Shown: positions 24,830 through 34,155, numbered from the stretch's first letter. The stretch: DNA of 47,457 nucleotides from Pseudomonadota bacterium (GCA_018262285.1 JAGTRX010000010.1:1-47457), one strand, 5' to 3'. Notes: generated by a model not told the origin, from the letters alone. A program made the numbers and translations.

Positions 24830-25205
24830 GGTGGAAACTTCCAATCAAAGTATCAGGGAATCGTGTGCCACGCTGACGAAGCCTTCTCCTCGCGCGCCTC
24901 AATTTCTTCAGTGGGATGCGTCGGATGTTCTGGCACGCAAATGTCACGTTCTCGAATTGCACAAATGCCAGTTTGCAGTCGATTCGAGCGACCATCACAT
25001 ACCCAGCCATTAACGGACATCTGGGCAGTTTCTACTGACTGAGATCGCCCTACTTCAACTGGCCCAAAATATGGCTATCGCACATTTCTGACTGCCTAAG
25101 CGGTCTTTAGTATTCCTGAGGCGATCGCGCGGATTTCGATTTCTCCCGTCCATTCCCCCCATTTTTGAGTGAGGATTATGGGTGTTCTTTTTCAAAAAAA
25201 AGGAT
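24830..25205. other. Gene-free stretch between HU and orphan gene
   Basis: About 375 bases with no supported gene; a 60-codon plus-strand frame (24831-25013) has no start signal. Composition becomes AT-rich toward the right. AGGATTAT occurs twice (25172 and 25201), close to the next gene's promoter region. Confidence 0.4.
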
Positions 25206-25234
25206 TATATATAGGTCGCTCTTTTTTTGGAGGA
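25206..25234 (+). promoter_or_regulatory. Probable promoter and strong RBS of orphan gene
   Basis: TATATATA at 25206-25213 is a likely -10 region, though no good -35 is seen. GGAGGA at 25229-25234, 4 nt before ATG 25239, is a near-perfect ribosome-binding site and fixes the start of the next gene. Confidence 0.4.
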
Positions 25235-25238
25235 ATTC

Positions 25239-26096
25239 ATGAGCGACACGAATATGCCATACGATAATTCAGGCAAGAGCCATCACAATCAGCAGCCTGC
25301 TAGAACTCCAATTAATGAAATTCAACTTTTTGTCGGCGATTCATTCCGAGTTGACGAGTGCGATTTTGGAACTAACGGGCCTTTTGATCGCCCTGCTTGG
25401 CGAGATTTGGGCATATTTTTCGATGCGGTCACAAGAATTGCAGCGTTATCTTTCAATACCGACCTAAGCGAAATTGAAAATACTCGCCGTCTTTTTCGAG
25501 AAGAAAAGGGCGAAGTTGTTGCCGGCGCTGCAATTGCCATTGCAAATGGAAAAAGCCAGATGCAGATTGATGAACTGCGCGCCATGGTGGAATTGCTACT
25601 CATGATTATGCGTAGGCCATATGACATCAATCAGTCTGACATTATCCTAGATGACGATGCGTCATCTGCCGTTGCCTCAGTTGCCCAGGAATTTCTGCAG
25701 GTTTATGGAGGGAAAATTATTGCACAACCAATTCGGATCGAAATGCCATCGACAAATTCCGAGCCCTTGATTTTCAAAGGCAAACTTGCTCCAAAGCCAA
25801 AAAAACCAGTCTTTGCTTCGCCAAATCCAATCGTCATCTCTGGGGTTTTGGATGCGCTATTTCGTTCAGAACGGAAAATTTTGCTCTGGCATCAAAAAGA
25901 GAATTCGAAGGCGGCAAAAATTGCGGCCCGCATCGACATTGAGCGAGATTGGAAAAAACTGATCTCAATTTTCGATCCGCCTCTGGAAGCTGAATTTGTT
26001 TTCTACGAAATGATTACGCCGGCGTTCCGGATTGAATTGCGGTTGGATGAGATTCGAATCGATGGCAAGCCGTTCGAATTGCGACCATCGATTTGA
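25239..26096 (+). CDS. Orphan hypothetical protein
   Basis: A 285-residue soluble protein not recognised as any family. The N-terminal 30 residues are polar and probably disordered (Asn, Ser and His rich). Residues 60-130 are helical (IFFDAVTRIAALSF, ELRAMVELLLMIMRR). The C-terminal half has a basic Pro/Lys linker (LAPKPKKPVFASPNPIVISGVLDAL) and ends in alternating strands (EFVFYEMITPAFRIELRLDEIRID). There is no signal peptide or membrane segment. It is flanked by intergenic gaps on both sides, is more AT-rich than the core genes and has a very strong ribosome-binding site. This suggests recently acquired cargo, possibly a defence or toxin-type single gene, but no function is assigned. Confidence 0.65.
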   Translation: MSDTNMPYDNSGKSHHNQQPARTPINEIQLFVGDSFRVDECDFGTNGPFDRPAWRDLGIFFDAVTRIAALSFNTDLSEIENTRRLFREEKGEVVAGAAIAIANGKSQMQIDELRAMVELLLMIMRRPYDINQSDIILDDDASSAVASVAQEFLQVYGGKIIAQPIRIEMPSTNSEPLIFKGKLAPKPKKPVFASPNPIVISGVLDALFRSERKILLWHQKENSKAAKIAARIDIERDWKKLISIFDPPLEAEFVFYEMITPAFRIELRLDEIRIDGKPFELRPSI

Positions 26097-26267
26097 AATG
26101 AACCTGTTCATGATGCCCATGGCAACGGCAGAAACTTAATATTCCAGACGCCGCCCACATCTTCTTTTTAAGGAGAATACAAGTTTTGCGAAATCTCGCT
26201 GCGTTTGCCCGTGGATTCTCGTGGCCGTTGACCACCCAAAATCATGCACATGAACAGGGCAAAGCAA

Positions 26268-26597
26268 TCACGCATGCGCATGACTTTCCGGCTCGACGGA
26301 AAGACGCAGCCCGACCGTCTTCAAGACAGCGAGCAAGGTTTTCAGGGTTGGATTGCCTTTAGGTGACAGTGTGCGGTAGAGAGATTCACGGCTGATGCCG
26401 GCTTCTGCGGCTACTGCGCCAAGTCCGCCGTAGGCTTCGGCCACAGTGCGTAGCGCAAGCAGACCTGCTGCTCGATCATTGGGGTTATCGAGTGATTCCA
26501 TCGCTGCTTTTAGATATTCAACTGCCAACTCACGATCAGCCCGCAGTTCAGCGACTTCCGCCTCGTGGTGAGATACGGTGTATTTGATTTTACTCAT
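26268..26597 (-). CDS. HigA-type antitoxin (HTH)
   Basis: A 109-residue antitoxin of the 'putative addiction module antidote' group. The helix-turn-helix is visible in AVAAEAGISRESLYRTLSPKGNPTLKTLLAVLKTVGL. The N-terminal region (AEVAELRADRELAVEYLKAAME) wraps the toxin in relatives. The ATG at 26597 has GGAG at good spacing and overlaps the toxin stop by 4 nt (ATGA). The order toxin first, antitoxin second is that of HigBA-like loci. The pair should bind the palindrome at 26927 and repress its own promoter. Confidence 0.85.
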   Translation of the reverse strand: MSKIKYTVSHHEAEVAELRADRELAVEYLKAAMESLDNPNDRAAGLLALRTVAEAYGGLGAVAAEAGISRESLYRTLSPKGNPTLKTLLAVLKTVGLRLSVEPESHAHA

Positions 26598-26917
26598 GCT
26601 TGTCTCCGTTTCCATTCTGACCACAATTCTTTAGCGCGCTTGATGTCTGCCGTCTGGCTAGCTTTGTCGCCACCACACAGCAGCAGCACAATGCTTTTTC
26701 CATGTCGTCCGCAATACACACGATACCCGGCACCCACGTGCACGCGCATCTCGATGACCCCCTCACCAACCGGATCGCAGTCACCAAAATTACCCGCTTG
26801 TATTTGGCGTAAGCGAACACGAATACGAGCCTGGGCGACCTTATCACGCAGGCCGTTCAACCATTCAGAAAATGGTTCTCGTCCATCGAGGCGACGGTAG
26901 CGTAAAAGTTCAATCAT
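26594..26917 (-). CDS. HigB/RelE-type toxin (Gp49-like)
   Basis: A 107-residue toxin of the Gp49-like/DUF891 branch of the RelE/ParE superfamily. Landmarks: LDGREPFSEWLNGLRDKVAQARIRVRLRQI in the helices, VIEMRVHVGAGYRVYCGRHGKSIVLLLCGGDKA in the strands (conserved Arg-x-Tyr), and the C-terminal IKRAKELW helix. Relatives cut mRNA on the ribosome. It precedes and overlaps the antitoxin gene. The pair lies in an accessory block, where it may stabilise the element or guard against phage. Confidence 0.85.
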   Translation of the reverse strand: MIELLRYRRLDGREPFSEWLNGLRDKVAQARIRVRLRQIQAGNFGDCDPVGEGVIEMRVHVGAGYRVYCGRHGKSIVLLLCGGDKASQTADIKRAKELWSEWKRRQA

Positions 26918-26926
26918 GTGATGATT

Positions 26927-26942
26927 GTAGCTTATAAGCTAC
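26927..26942. promoter_or_regulatory. Palindromic operator of toxin-antitoxin operon
   Basis: GTAGCTTATAAGCTAC is a perfect 16-bp palindrome ending 10 bp upstream of the toxin start, where the HTH antitoxin would bind. It probably overlaps a -10 element (TATAAG on this face). HigBA-type pairs autorepress through such sites. Confidence 0.6.
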
Positions 26943-27038
26943 TACAAAAAAATGTATTCTTTTTTACTCCCGCTAGAGCAACAGCCTTGCTCCACCTGGA
27001 ACCATCTCTTCCTGTCGATTTCTGATTCTGCAGGACCT

Positions 27039-30000
27039 TTAAATGCAAAATTTAGCATTGCCCCTTGATCTCAAAAAATCGCTATCCATCGCCAATGCCC
27101 AGGCCATCAAAACAATCACCAGCATGACGCGGCTCCGGATCGGAATAGCCTGATTTCTTTTGAAGAGTATGGAGCAGCGCTGATTGATGGTCATCATGCC
27201 ATCTTCAACGACGGCGGCGTCAACCTTCACTGGCTTTGTATATCCTTCGAGCTTGTCTGGTGGGATAATTTCCATGCCGTGCTCGGCCGCCCACTTTTCA
27301 AGTTGCTCATTAACCTTAAAACCCGTGACGTTGTAGAGTTCCTGGGGGACTTGCAGCAGGTCAAAGGCCTCGCGCACAAGCGCAAAATCCTGTTTGCGCC
27401 AGAGAAGAATTTGCCGCGTCGGACCAAGTATTTCGCTAAGTCTCGAAACACGGGTTACATTTTCTGCAAGAGGAAAATTCGCTGATAACTCCGCCTGTCT
27501 TTCTTTTGCAAAATTCAGTAAGTCGTTCCAGCCTGATTCAGGAACTTCACTCAGCATGGTTCGGAACGCCTCAAGCCTCGTCAGTTTTTGTCTTTCGTCT
27601 TGAGTTTTACCCTTCAGCGCAATATTGCAAAGTGCATCAATGACCGGCTCTACCTGAACCGGGTCAAGACCAAGCCCAAGCGCAGCAGACCGGGGTAATG
27701 CTCCCCGCGTGACCAGCCTGATCAATCTGATAACATCAGCCATATCAGGAATGCGTGCGGGCTGAACAAAGACGCTTGCAGCAAATTGCTTAGCATCTGG
27801 CATATTATCCAGTATTAGCATCCCATCTGAAGCACGTCGGAGTTTTTCCTTAACGACCGGGACATTGAAATTATCTGCCCAACGATCCATGAAATTGACG
27901 TAGCTTTTCATGGCCGTTCGAGTTCCAGCGTGCCCCATCAGCCGGGCAAGCGCCCAAGGACCGCGACGACTGAGGCTACAGGTTCCTAATAGGCACTGCA
28001 TGAAGTCGTCTGCCTGAAGGCGTCGCTCCCCTAAAGCCAGCGATACTGCTGCATCCAGTTTTGCTCCATACAACACTTCTGCGGCACGCATCGCGAAGGT
28101 ATGCCGACAGTCGTATAGAACCGTCGCCGGATTTTTTGTTTCCATTTTGAGCGCACTGCTGACCGCTCGTGCAATTTGCTGCGACAGCCAACGGTCGCTA
28201 ACAATTTTGCCTAGCAGCGGTGCCTTGATGTCTGCACCAGATTCCGCTTCAGACCTGGTCAGCACCTGCGCGATCAATGCCTTTTCGTCATCTGTTAAGT
28301 TGTAGAGCAGCGGAACGAGGCGGCGCGAAGCCGCGCGTTTCAATTTCCGATATTTGTTGTTATTGACAATGACATGCATTCTTGTACCAAGGACAAGTTC
28401 TTCCCTCGCCAGCATCCAGGCCTCGTTGGGGCGAAGTCCGAAACGATATACGAGAAGAAGAAGCATGCGGGCAGGCAATACTAAATCCTGTGCAAGACTT
28501 GCCTGTAAGCGTAAATGCGCCTTCTGATACTCATCTTCAAGAACAATCCCAGGCCGTCCTAATTCAATTTGCTCGCCAATTGTCAGTTCAGCCCAGTTGA
28601 TATCTTCCAGCGCATAGGCTTTGCTGGCAAAGCGATGAAAGCTTTTCAGCCGATTCGCAATGTAGCGTCGATCGAGTTGTTGGCCAGCTTCGAGGACTTC
28701 TTCGTATTTTTCGATAAGTTCATCGCCATCGGCCTGCTCAATATCAAAGTTCCACATCACTGCCTCAAAGGCGCGGGTAAGCGCAGAAAGATAGCGATCG
28801 GCCGATGAAACTTTGTTAATCCTGGCCAAGATATTCACCGTCCAGGCACCCAATGCGTACATTGCTGTGCTGACTTTACCTCGGTGAGTTTCCAGATTCT
28901 GAAGCGCCTCTGTTACCAGATCCCGCCGACGTTTTGTGTTTTGACTACAAGCCTTCTTCAATATCGGCCTAAGGTCATGAAGGAGTTTCCGGGCATTAGT
29001 ACGGAGTTGTTGCTCCTCTCCGGAAAAAGCAGTCAGGTTGATGTCGACATCCAGACTGCATTCATCCTGATGCTCATCACTGCCTGAGCACTGGATCGCG
29101 CGACCGGTTTCCACTCTAACCCAGTCCGCCCACCCAAGCGGAAAAGAAGAAAGACGACCCGAAAGATAACCCGCAAGAATTCCGGGGCGAGTGCATTTGT
29201 TGTGCTGATCAATTTTTTCGGCAAGGCGCTTGATGACTTGCTTTACATCACTTTTTAGCGGAATTGAGATCGCATTAAAAATAGGGTGAAGTATTTCAGG
29301 GATATCTGACTGTAGACGTCGCTCGGAACTGCCGGCATTTTCCAGCTTGATAAACGACAGCCATGCCGCCACATGAGGAGAAATGCCAATTCGGAATGCG
29401 GCGTCCTCATACTCTCGTGAAACACCGGTGTCGCCCACCTCTTTTTCAGGCACCCCGCCGCGTGGCAGTCGCTCCAGGTAAGCGCGCTGTTTTAGCACCG
29501 TAACCCGATAGCCGCAGCCGGAAAGAATGTCGCATAGTAGTCGTTCTTCCGCAACGGATGATTCCAATGCCAAACCTAGAACAGCTAGCCAAGCCTTGAG
29601 AAAGGCCCCCGTTTTACCCGATACCTTGGAACGAAGTCGGCCAAATTCATCACGCGCTTTATCCAACTCAAGCTCAACACCAATGGCGTCCGCTGTAAAA
29701 AATGGAGCGTCCGACTGCTCAAGCCAATAATGCTTGTGCCGCCGAACCATTTTTCCTTCTTTTTTCCAGATGGCTTCAATTTGCTGTAGCAGCACGCGAT
29801 ATCTCAAGCCTGAAGAGGGATGCGGTCGGCCGCTGCTTGTAAAAAGAAGTTTTCGGGACAACGAATCAATTTCATCCGGAGAAAGTTGATCGAGCGTTTT
29901 CCCATTCAGGAATAACGCTACAGTCACACGAGCATCCTTGATCACCTCGATTAGCCTTTTCCGCCGCTCGCTATCACGCAGTTTTTCACCGAATAGGCGA

Positions 30001-32462
30001 GGCACAGAGGCCGAGCCAGTAGTGCCTGAATTTTCTGAAACATGGGAGATACTTGGTCGCCCAGTCAACACTGGAGGATCTAGATAGCGCAGATGCAAAG
30101 ATTCAAGAAATGCTTCCAAATGTTGGCGCGCAACTTTCATATCGCGCTCCCACACTCTTGGAGATTCGTCACCGTAGCTTGGTGTTCCGGCATCGACGTG
30201 AGACATTAGTCCATCAATGATTTCAGCGTCAAAATTGGCGCAGTGCAGATATTGAGAATAACAATGTCTGAAAACGTAGGCTGGCAATCCACTGCCTGGC
30301 AAGAGATTGCGATCCAGGTAGGTCTTGGTCACGGAAGTCCACTCAAGGGGCGACAAATCACTTTCCCTAAGCAAAAAGAACAAGGGCAGCGCGGCTGGCA
30401 CTTCTCCACGAGCCATTGATTCGATTTGTCCCGAAAGAATCGGGTTTGTGTCGCGAAGGTGACGCGCAAGATCAAGAAGATAAGATTGAAATTCGCGCAG
30501 AATCGCGCAAACCCAATGTGGAATTGGCACAATTCGCGTGTGGCGCAAAACGCCGCTATCTTTTTCCACCAGAAATACAAACCCCTTCTTTAGATCGAAA
30601 TATCGCAGGCACTCGAACGGGTCCATGCCTGGCCTTGCACCAGTCGCGGCAAACAGAACCATCAGAACGCTGATGATATATGCATTATGTGATTCAACAA
30701 GGCTTTCTGTTTTGATCTGGTTTTCAAGGTTCAGCTGACTTTTTTCAATTTCGTATTTAAACAACTCAGCGTTGGGTTTCAGGCGGCTGCCAAGTGCGTT
30801 CGCATTCGGTTTTGTCCCTGCATCAAGTTCAAATCCAATCGAGGCATACATTGCACTGACCTGCGCTGAGTCCCAGGACGGGTAAGCACAGGCGCCAGGA
30901 AGCCCGGAATTTGGGTGCGCGGTTGCTAAACGAACGGCGACATGATCATTAACCTTATTCATCAGGGCGACAGGAAGCCATGAGCCAAGCATGCCTTGAG
31001 TTACCCGCCCAAATCCTTCTCGCTCAGCGATTCTGGCAAACTGAGCAGATACTTTTTCGCTGTCTGCCGGCCAAAACTGGCCGACATCCTTGGGAGCCCA
31101 CTTGATGACATTCTTTGCAACGTATTGGAGAACAACGTTCACATTTTTCGGCAAAATCAAATGATGCCAAGTAGCAAGTGATGCAATTGATCGCTCGGCG
31201 TCATGATCCTTGGCAGCCCATCCATTCGGCCGACGTGGCGGAAGACGGTGCAAAAAAGACAGGGTGCTATCCAGCCTCCACGATTCTTTCGTCTCATCTT
31301 CTATCTGTGCGCCCTGCGTCATAACTAGCGACTGGGCGGTAGCCAATGCAATCCAGCACTGTGCTGCCAGGCTGGCTTCGAGGGCATTACGATATGCGAG
31401 TGCTTTTTCGATCCAGTCTGATAGCCTGGAAAATTCATCCGGAGTTATTCGGTTCCAAGACCAGATTAGATGCTGGGCATCCTCGCGGCTGGCAAAAAGA
31501 ACTGACTTTGACGAAAACTGTTGTTGAAGCGGAGAAAAATTTTCGTCGATTTGAGTACAGGCAACATCATCATTCCCCTCGCCATCGTCAGGAAATAAAT
31601 CGATACCATTAATCCCCTCTTCATCGCGGCCAGCAAACCAAGTTTGAAGAGGAAAAAAGTTTGATTGTCTTTGCGGTAACGCAGCAATCAGCTGGTTTGG
31701 AATTGTTGCATTCCCCACCTCACCAAGATTTTCCAGTTTTTCAACATGGTTAACAACATCAATGATGGCTTTGAGAAAACCTTGCAATGGCGGCGAGAGG
31801 ATTGACCTTGATGACAAAAGCAGTTCTGCTCTGTATGAAAAATCATCATCAAGCCGGACAAATCCCTGAGATTGGATTGGAAAAGACAAATCGACAAACA
31901 GGTTGGTGCGTTCTAGCTGAATTGCATTCCCTGCTTCACGAAAAAATTGCGCAACGAGTCGGAGATTTTGTTCAGCAAGGACCCCTCGCTTTCCTAGACG
32001 GAATGCATGCACAAATAGCCAAAGCCGGGCTCTTGAAAAAAAGGCTCTTGCTGCAGACGAGGTGCAATCACTCGGGGGCAGTTGCTCGGCAGCCAACGCA
32101 ATTAGAAAATCACTGCGAAGGCTTTTCCTAAACTGTTGGGTTGGGGACAGACCTGAGCTAAGCGGAGGATAACTTTTGAAAATACTGGAGGAGTCTGGTT
32201 CGGCCAAGGCTTTGCTCAAGCAAAGCAGAATATTTGCTGCATCACTCTCGGTCTCCCATCGTTCAAGGAACGATTGTGCCTCTTGATTTGCAAAGAGGCC
32301 GAGAACCGTTCCAAGCAATTGGGGGCGTTCTTGAATTCGGAATGTGTAGACCAAAAAATGAAGTTGCGGCCAGACAGAAAAATGCTCGCCCCACTCTTTT
32401 GCTAATTCAAAATTTAACGCTGGCACTAGACGGTGCGAAGTTTCCCGAAAAGTAAAATGCAT
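27039..32462 (-). CDS. Giant protein with two tyrosine-recombinase domains
   Basis: A roughly 1807-residue protein with two separate tyrosine-recombinase-like catalytic cores. Core 1 (about 580-770): Arg in FAATGARPGMDPF (near 609), the HxxR-like YVFRHCYSQYL (near 729), then LMSHVDAGTPSYGDES with the SH box and candidate Tyr near 761. Core 2 (about 1320-1530): Arg in VYRFGLRPNEAWML (near 1342), Lys in NNNKYRKLK, VLYDCRHTFAMRAAEV (near 1451), LARLMGHAGTRTAMKSYVNF with Tyr near 1520. Core 2 looks fully catalytic; core 1 is more divergent. The first 580 residues and the linker are helical and unassigned. Both cores in one chain would give a built-in pair, comparable in function to the separate recombinases of multi-integrase elements. 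ATG 32462 follows GGAGAGG; TTG 32480 is the alternative. It stands alone on its strand, beside a core-site-like repeat. Confidence 0.85.
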   Translation of the reverse strand: MHFTFRETSHRLVPALNFELAKEWGEHFSVWPQLHFLVYTFRIQERPQLLGTVLGLFANQEAQSFLERWETESDAANILLCLSKALAEPDSSSIFKSYPPLSSGLSPTQQFRKSLRSDFLIALAAEQLPPSDCTSSAARAFFSRARLWLFVHAFRLGKRGVLAEQNLRLVAQFFREAGNAIQLERTNLFVDLSFPIQSQGFVRLDDDFSYRAELLLSSRSILSPPLQGFLKAIIDVVNHVEKLENLGEVGNATIPNQLIAALPQRQSNFFPLQTWFAGRDEEGINGIDLFPDDGEGNDDVACTQIDENFSPLQQQFSSKSVLFASREDAQHLIWSWNRITPDEFSRLSDWIEKALAYRNALEASLAAQCWIALATAQSLVMTQGAQIEDETKESWRLDSTLSFLHRLPPRRPNGWAAKDHDAERSIASLATWHHLILPKNVNVVLQYVAKNVIKWAPKDVGQFWPADSEKVSAQFARIAEREGFGRVTQGMLGSWLPVALMNKVNDHVAVRLATAHPNSGLPGACAYPSWDSAQVSAMYASIGFELDAGTKPNANALGSRLKPNAELFKYEIEKSQLNLENQIKTESLVESHNAYIISVLMVLFAATGARPGMDPFECLRYFDLKKGFVFLVEKDSGVLRHTRIVPIPHWVCAILREFQSYLLDLARHLRDTNPILSGQIESMARGEVPAALPLFFLLRESDLSPLEWTSVTKTYLDRNLLPGSGLPAYVFRHCYSQYLHCANFDAEIIDGLMSHVDAGTPSYGDESPRVWERDMKVARQHLEAFLESLHLRYLDPPVLTGRPSISHVSENSGTTGSASVPRLFGEKLRDSERRKRLIEVIKDARVTVALFLNGKTLDQLSPDEIDSLSRKLLFTSSGRPHPSSGLRYRVLLQQIEAIWKKEGKMVRRHKHYWLEQSDAPFFTADAIGVELELDKARDEFGRLRSKVSGKTGAFLKAWLAVLGLALESSVAEERLLCDILSGCGYRVTVLKQRAYLERLPRGGVPEKEVGDTGVSREYEDAAFRIGISPHVAAWLSFIKLENAGSSERRLQSDIPEILHPIFNAISIPLKSDVKQVIKRLAEKIDQHNKCTRPGILAGYLSGRLSSFPLGWADWVRVETGRAIQCSGSDEHQDECSLDVDINLTAFSGEEQQLRTNARKLLHDLRPILKKACSQNTKRRRDLVTEALQNLETHRGKVSTAMYALGAWTVNILARINKVSSADRYLSALTRAFEAVMWNFDIEQADGDELIEKYEEVLEAGQQLDRRYIANRLKSFHRFASKAYALEDINWAELTIGEQIELGRPGIVLEDEYQKAHLRLQASLAQDLVLPARMLLLLVYRFGLRPNEAWMLAREELVLGTRMHVIVNNNKYRKLKRAASRRLVPLLYNLTDDEKALIAQVLTRSEAESGADIKAPLLGKIVSDRWLSQQIARAVSSALKMETKNPATVLYDCRHTFAMRAAEVLYGAKLDAAVSLALGERRLQADDFMQCLLGTCSLSRRGPWALARLMGHAGTRTAMKSYVNFMDRWADNFNVPVVKEKLRRASDGMLILDNMPDAKQFAASVFVQPARIPDMADVIRLIRLVTRGALPRSAALGLGLDPVQVEPVIDALCNIALKGKTQDERQKLTRLEAFRTMLSEVPESGWNDLLNFAKERQAELSANFPLAENVTRVSRLSEILGPTRQILLWRKQDFALVREAFDLLQVPQELYNVTGFKVNEQLEKWAAEHGMEIIPPDKLEGYTKPVKVDAAVVEDGMMTINQRCSILFKRNQAIPIRSRVMLVIVLMAWALAMDSDFLRSRGNAKFCI

Positions 32463-32493
32463 CTCTGCCCGCCTCTCCAAAATTTTATCTTTA

Positions 32494-32518
32494 GGTCAAG
32501 AAGCGAGTATTCTTGACC
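32494..32518. repeat. 9-7-9 bp inverted repeat beside giant recombinase
   Basis: GGTCAAGAA and TTCTTGACC are perfect 9-bp arms around the 7-bp spacer GCGAGTA, 32 bp upstream of the giant recombinase start. Arms of 9-13 bp around a 6-8 bp crossover region are the known layout of tyrosine-recombinase core sites, so it may be a recombination site; an operator is the alternative. A second copy was not found by eye. Confidence 0.5.
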
Positions 32519-32733
32519 CGGCAAGATGCCAGTAAAAAAGGATCTTAAAAGGCGTACTAAGATTTCCTTGATTTGTTTGCGCGGATTGCTTGCCAAGAAA
32601 TAGTCGTTATAAAATATCATTTTATCGCATATATGCCCAAACGAAAACACTTAAAGTATTCCTGTTTCGGCGGATTCATAACCTTCCGAAGGCATCCCCG
32701 AAACTGCCCGCTGCCCTGGAAGATACCCCTGCT

Positions 32734-33798
32734 ATGCCACGGAAACCCCGAGTGCCAAAAATTTCCCGGCCCATCACAGGCACTCACTTCCTTACACGCG
32801 GAGCCAAGACACATTTCGAATCAGGGCGACCGGTCGAAGAGGGGACATACCTCAAGCCCTACAAAAAGCTGCTGGTCGACATCACTGCCTCGAAGGCCGG
32901 ACTGGATAAGGCACTCGCGTTCGCAAACGATCTGTTCAACGCTCTCGATTCTGTCGGGTACCGTGTAGTTCTGGCACCCCAAGGCGAAGAGTTCAGGCGT
33001 GGCCAAATTGACGAGCTTGAGGAACCAAGGAAACGGCAGGACTACTACCACAGCAGCCTTTGGTCTCCCTATCGTCCTACCGTGGTTTACGTTGGAACGG
33101 TTGCGATTGGATTAGCGGTAGTCGAGATGTCCGAAGAAGTGCTCATGCGCTACGTTAACGGCAAGTACATCCGGGATGCTGACTACGTGCCGCCAAAAAA
33201 CTCTCGTCGATACCTTGATCACACATGGACGACCAGCAAGGAATTGCCATGTGGTCGCCTACGGCTAATTGCCTACTCGCCATACTGGCGCGCCTCTTGG
33301 TCAGCAAGGTGGCAAGAAGTCAAGAACTCACCTTTGACACGAGACATTCCCTCGATTGTAAAAGCAATCGAGGATGCCGCTATTGAGTTGGTCGAGAAGC
33401 TGAAGGAAGCTGATCGCCAAGCAGAGATTGCTCGGCTGAAAAGGCTGGCAGAAGAGGAAAAACGTCGGCAAGAGGAAGATCGCCGCAGCGTTCAGCAGTC
33501 CGTGAAAGACAGTCAGGCACATCTCGTTCAGATCATACAAGCATGGTCCGACGCGATGAACGTGGAGCGTTTTCTCCAGGGGGTAGAAGAGCGCGCCTCA
33601 AACTTGCCGAGCAACGAGCGCAACGCAATGCTGGAAAGGCTTAATCTTGCCCGTGACTTTATCGGCACACAGAATCCACTAGACTTTTTTCTGTCTTGGA
33701 AGACGCCGTTGGAGCGTTATCAACCTCTGGCTTCTCGGTTGCTTGATGATCACCACGAGAGCGATAAGGATGCCGAAGATGAGATTGAGGATCAGTAG
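32734..33798 (+). CDS. Coiled-coil protein, divergent to recombinase
   Basis: A 354-residue protein. The middle part is mixed alpha/beta (KLLVDITASKAGLDKALAFANDLFNALDSVGYRVVLAP, VVYVGTVAIGLAVVEMSEEV). Then comes a long charged coiled coil (about 235-290: IELVEKLKEADRQAEIARL, EEEKRRQEEDRRS) and a helical C-terminus (AWSDAMNVERFLQGVEERA). From memory, similar proteins carry an N-terminal HTH with a PPRGYWAK-type signature; that part is not visible here, so this copy may be shortened. The frame is open to 32590, but the upstream residues look unlike protein; ATG 32734 is therefore preferred, though without a good ribosome-binding site. It is divergent from the giant recombinase, with about 270 bp between. 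It could be an accessory DNA-binding partner, but that is speculative. Confidence 0.6.
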   Translation: MPRKPRVPKISRPITGTHFLTRGAKTHFESGRPVEEGTYLKPYKKLLVDITASKAGLDKALAFANDLFNALDSVGYRVVLAPQGEEFRRGQIDELEEPRKRQDYYHSSLWSPYRPTVVYVGTVAIGLAVVEMSEEVLMRYVNGKYIRDADYVPPKNSRRYLDHTWTTSKELPCGRLRLIAYSPYWRASWSARWQEVKNSPLTRDIPSIVKAIEDAAIELVEKLKEADRQAEIARLKRLAEEEKRRQEEDRRSVQQSVKDSQAHLVQIIQAWSDAMNVERFLQGVEERASNLPSNERNAMLERLNLARDFIGTQNPLDFFLSWKTPLERYQPLASRLLDDHHESDKDAEDEIEDQ

Positions 33799-34155
33799 AA
33801 CACCGAGTAGTTGTCCACATCGATGCTGTTCGATAGAAATAGGGGATCGAACTCTAGACCGAAACAACTCGAACATGCCAGAAAAGGCGTTTCCTCGGAA
33901 ACTAAGGCCACACATGTTTTTCAGAAACACGCAGCAGTGCTCATTGGCCCCAATAGCGAGTAGTTCGGTAGTAAACTGCACGCCACCAGTATTTATGCGG
34001 CCACTAGCGATAGTGGCCGCTCGCATTTTGGCGTTCTTTATCCATTCTCACCCTGTTTGCACTGATTGGATAATGACCCACACGCCGTTCGATCAAGAAG
34101 CTGTTACGATCATTCAGGGATCACAACAACAAACCATGATCGTGGAGCTTCGCCA
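33799..34155. other. Gap at right boundary of accessory block
   Basis: About 355 bases without a supported gene between the coiled-coil gene and the core DUF2889 gene. Open frames on both strands (for example 33743-34159) have no start signal or protein-like composition. It holds the hairpin at 33997-34020 and must hold the promoter of the DUF2889/transporter/MetH group. Confidence 0.45.
33997..34020. terminator. Perfect 10-bp hairpin, probable terminator
   Basis: GCGGCCACTA-GCGA-TAGTGGCCGC is a perfect 10-bp stem with a 4-nt loop, about 200 nt after the coiled-coil gene. Only a loose T-rich tail follows (CATTTTGG), so termination is likely but not certain. Confidence 0.5.
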
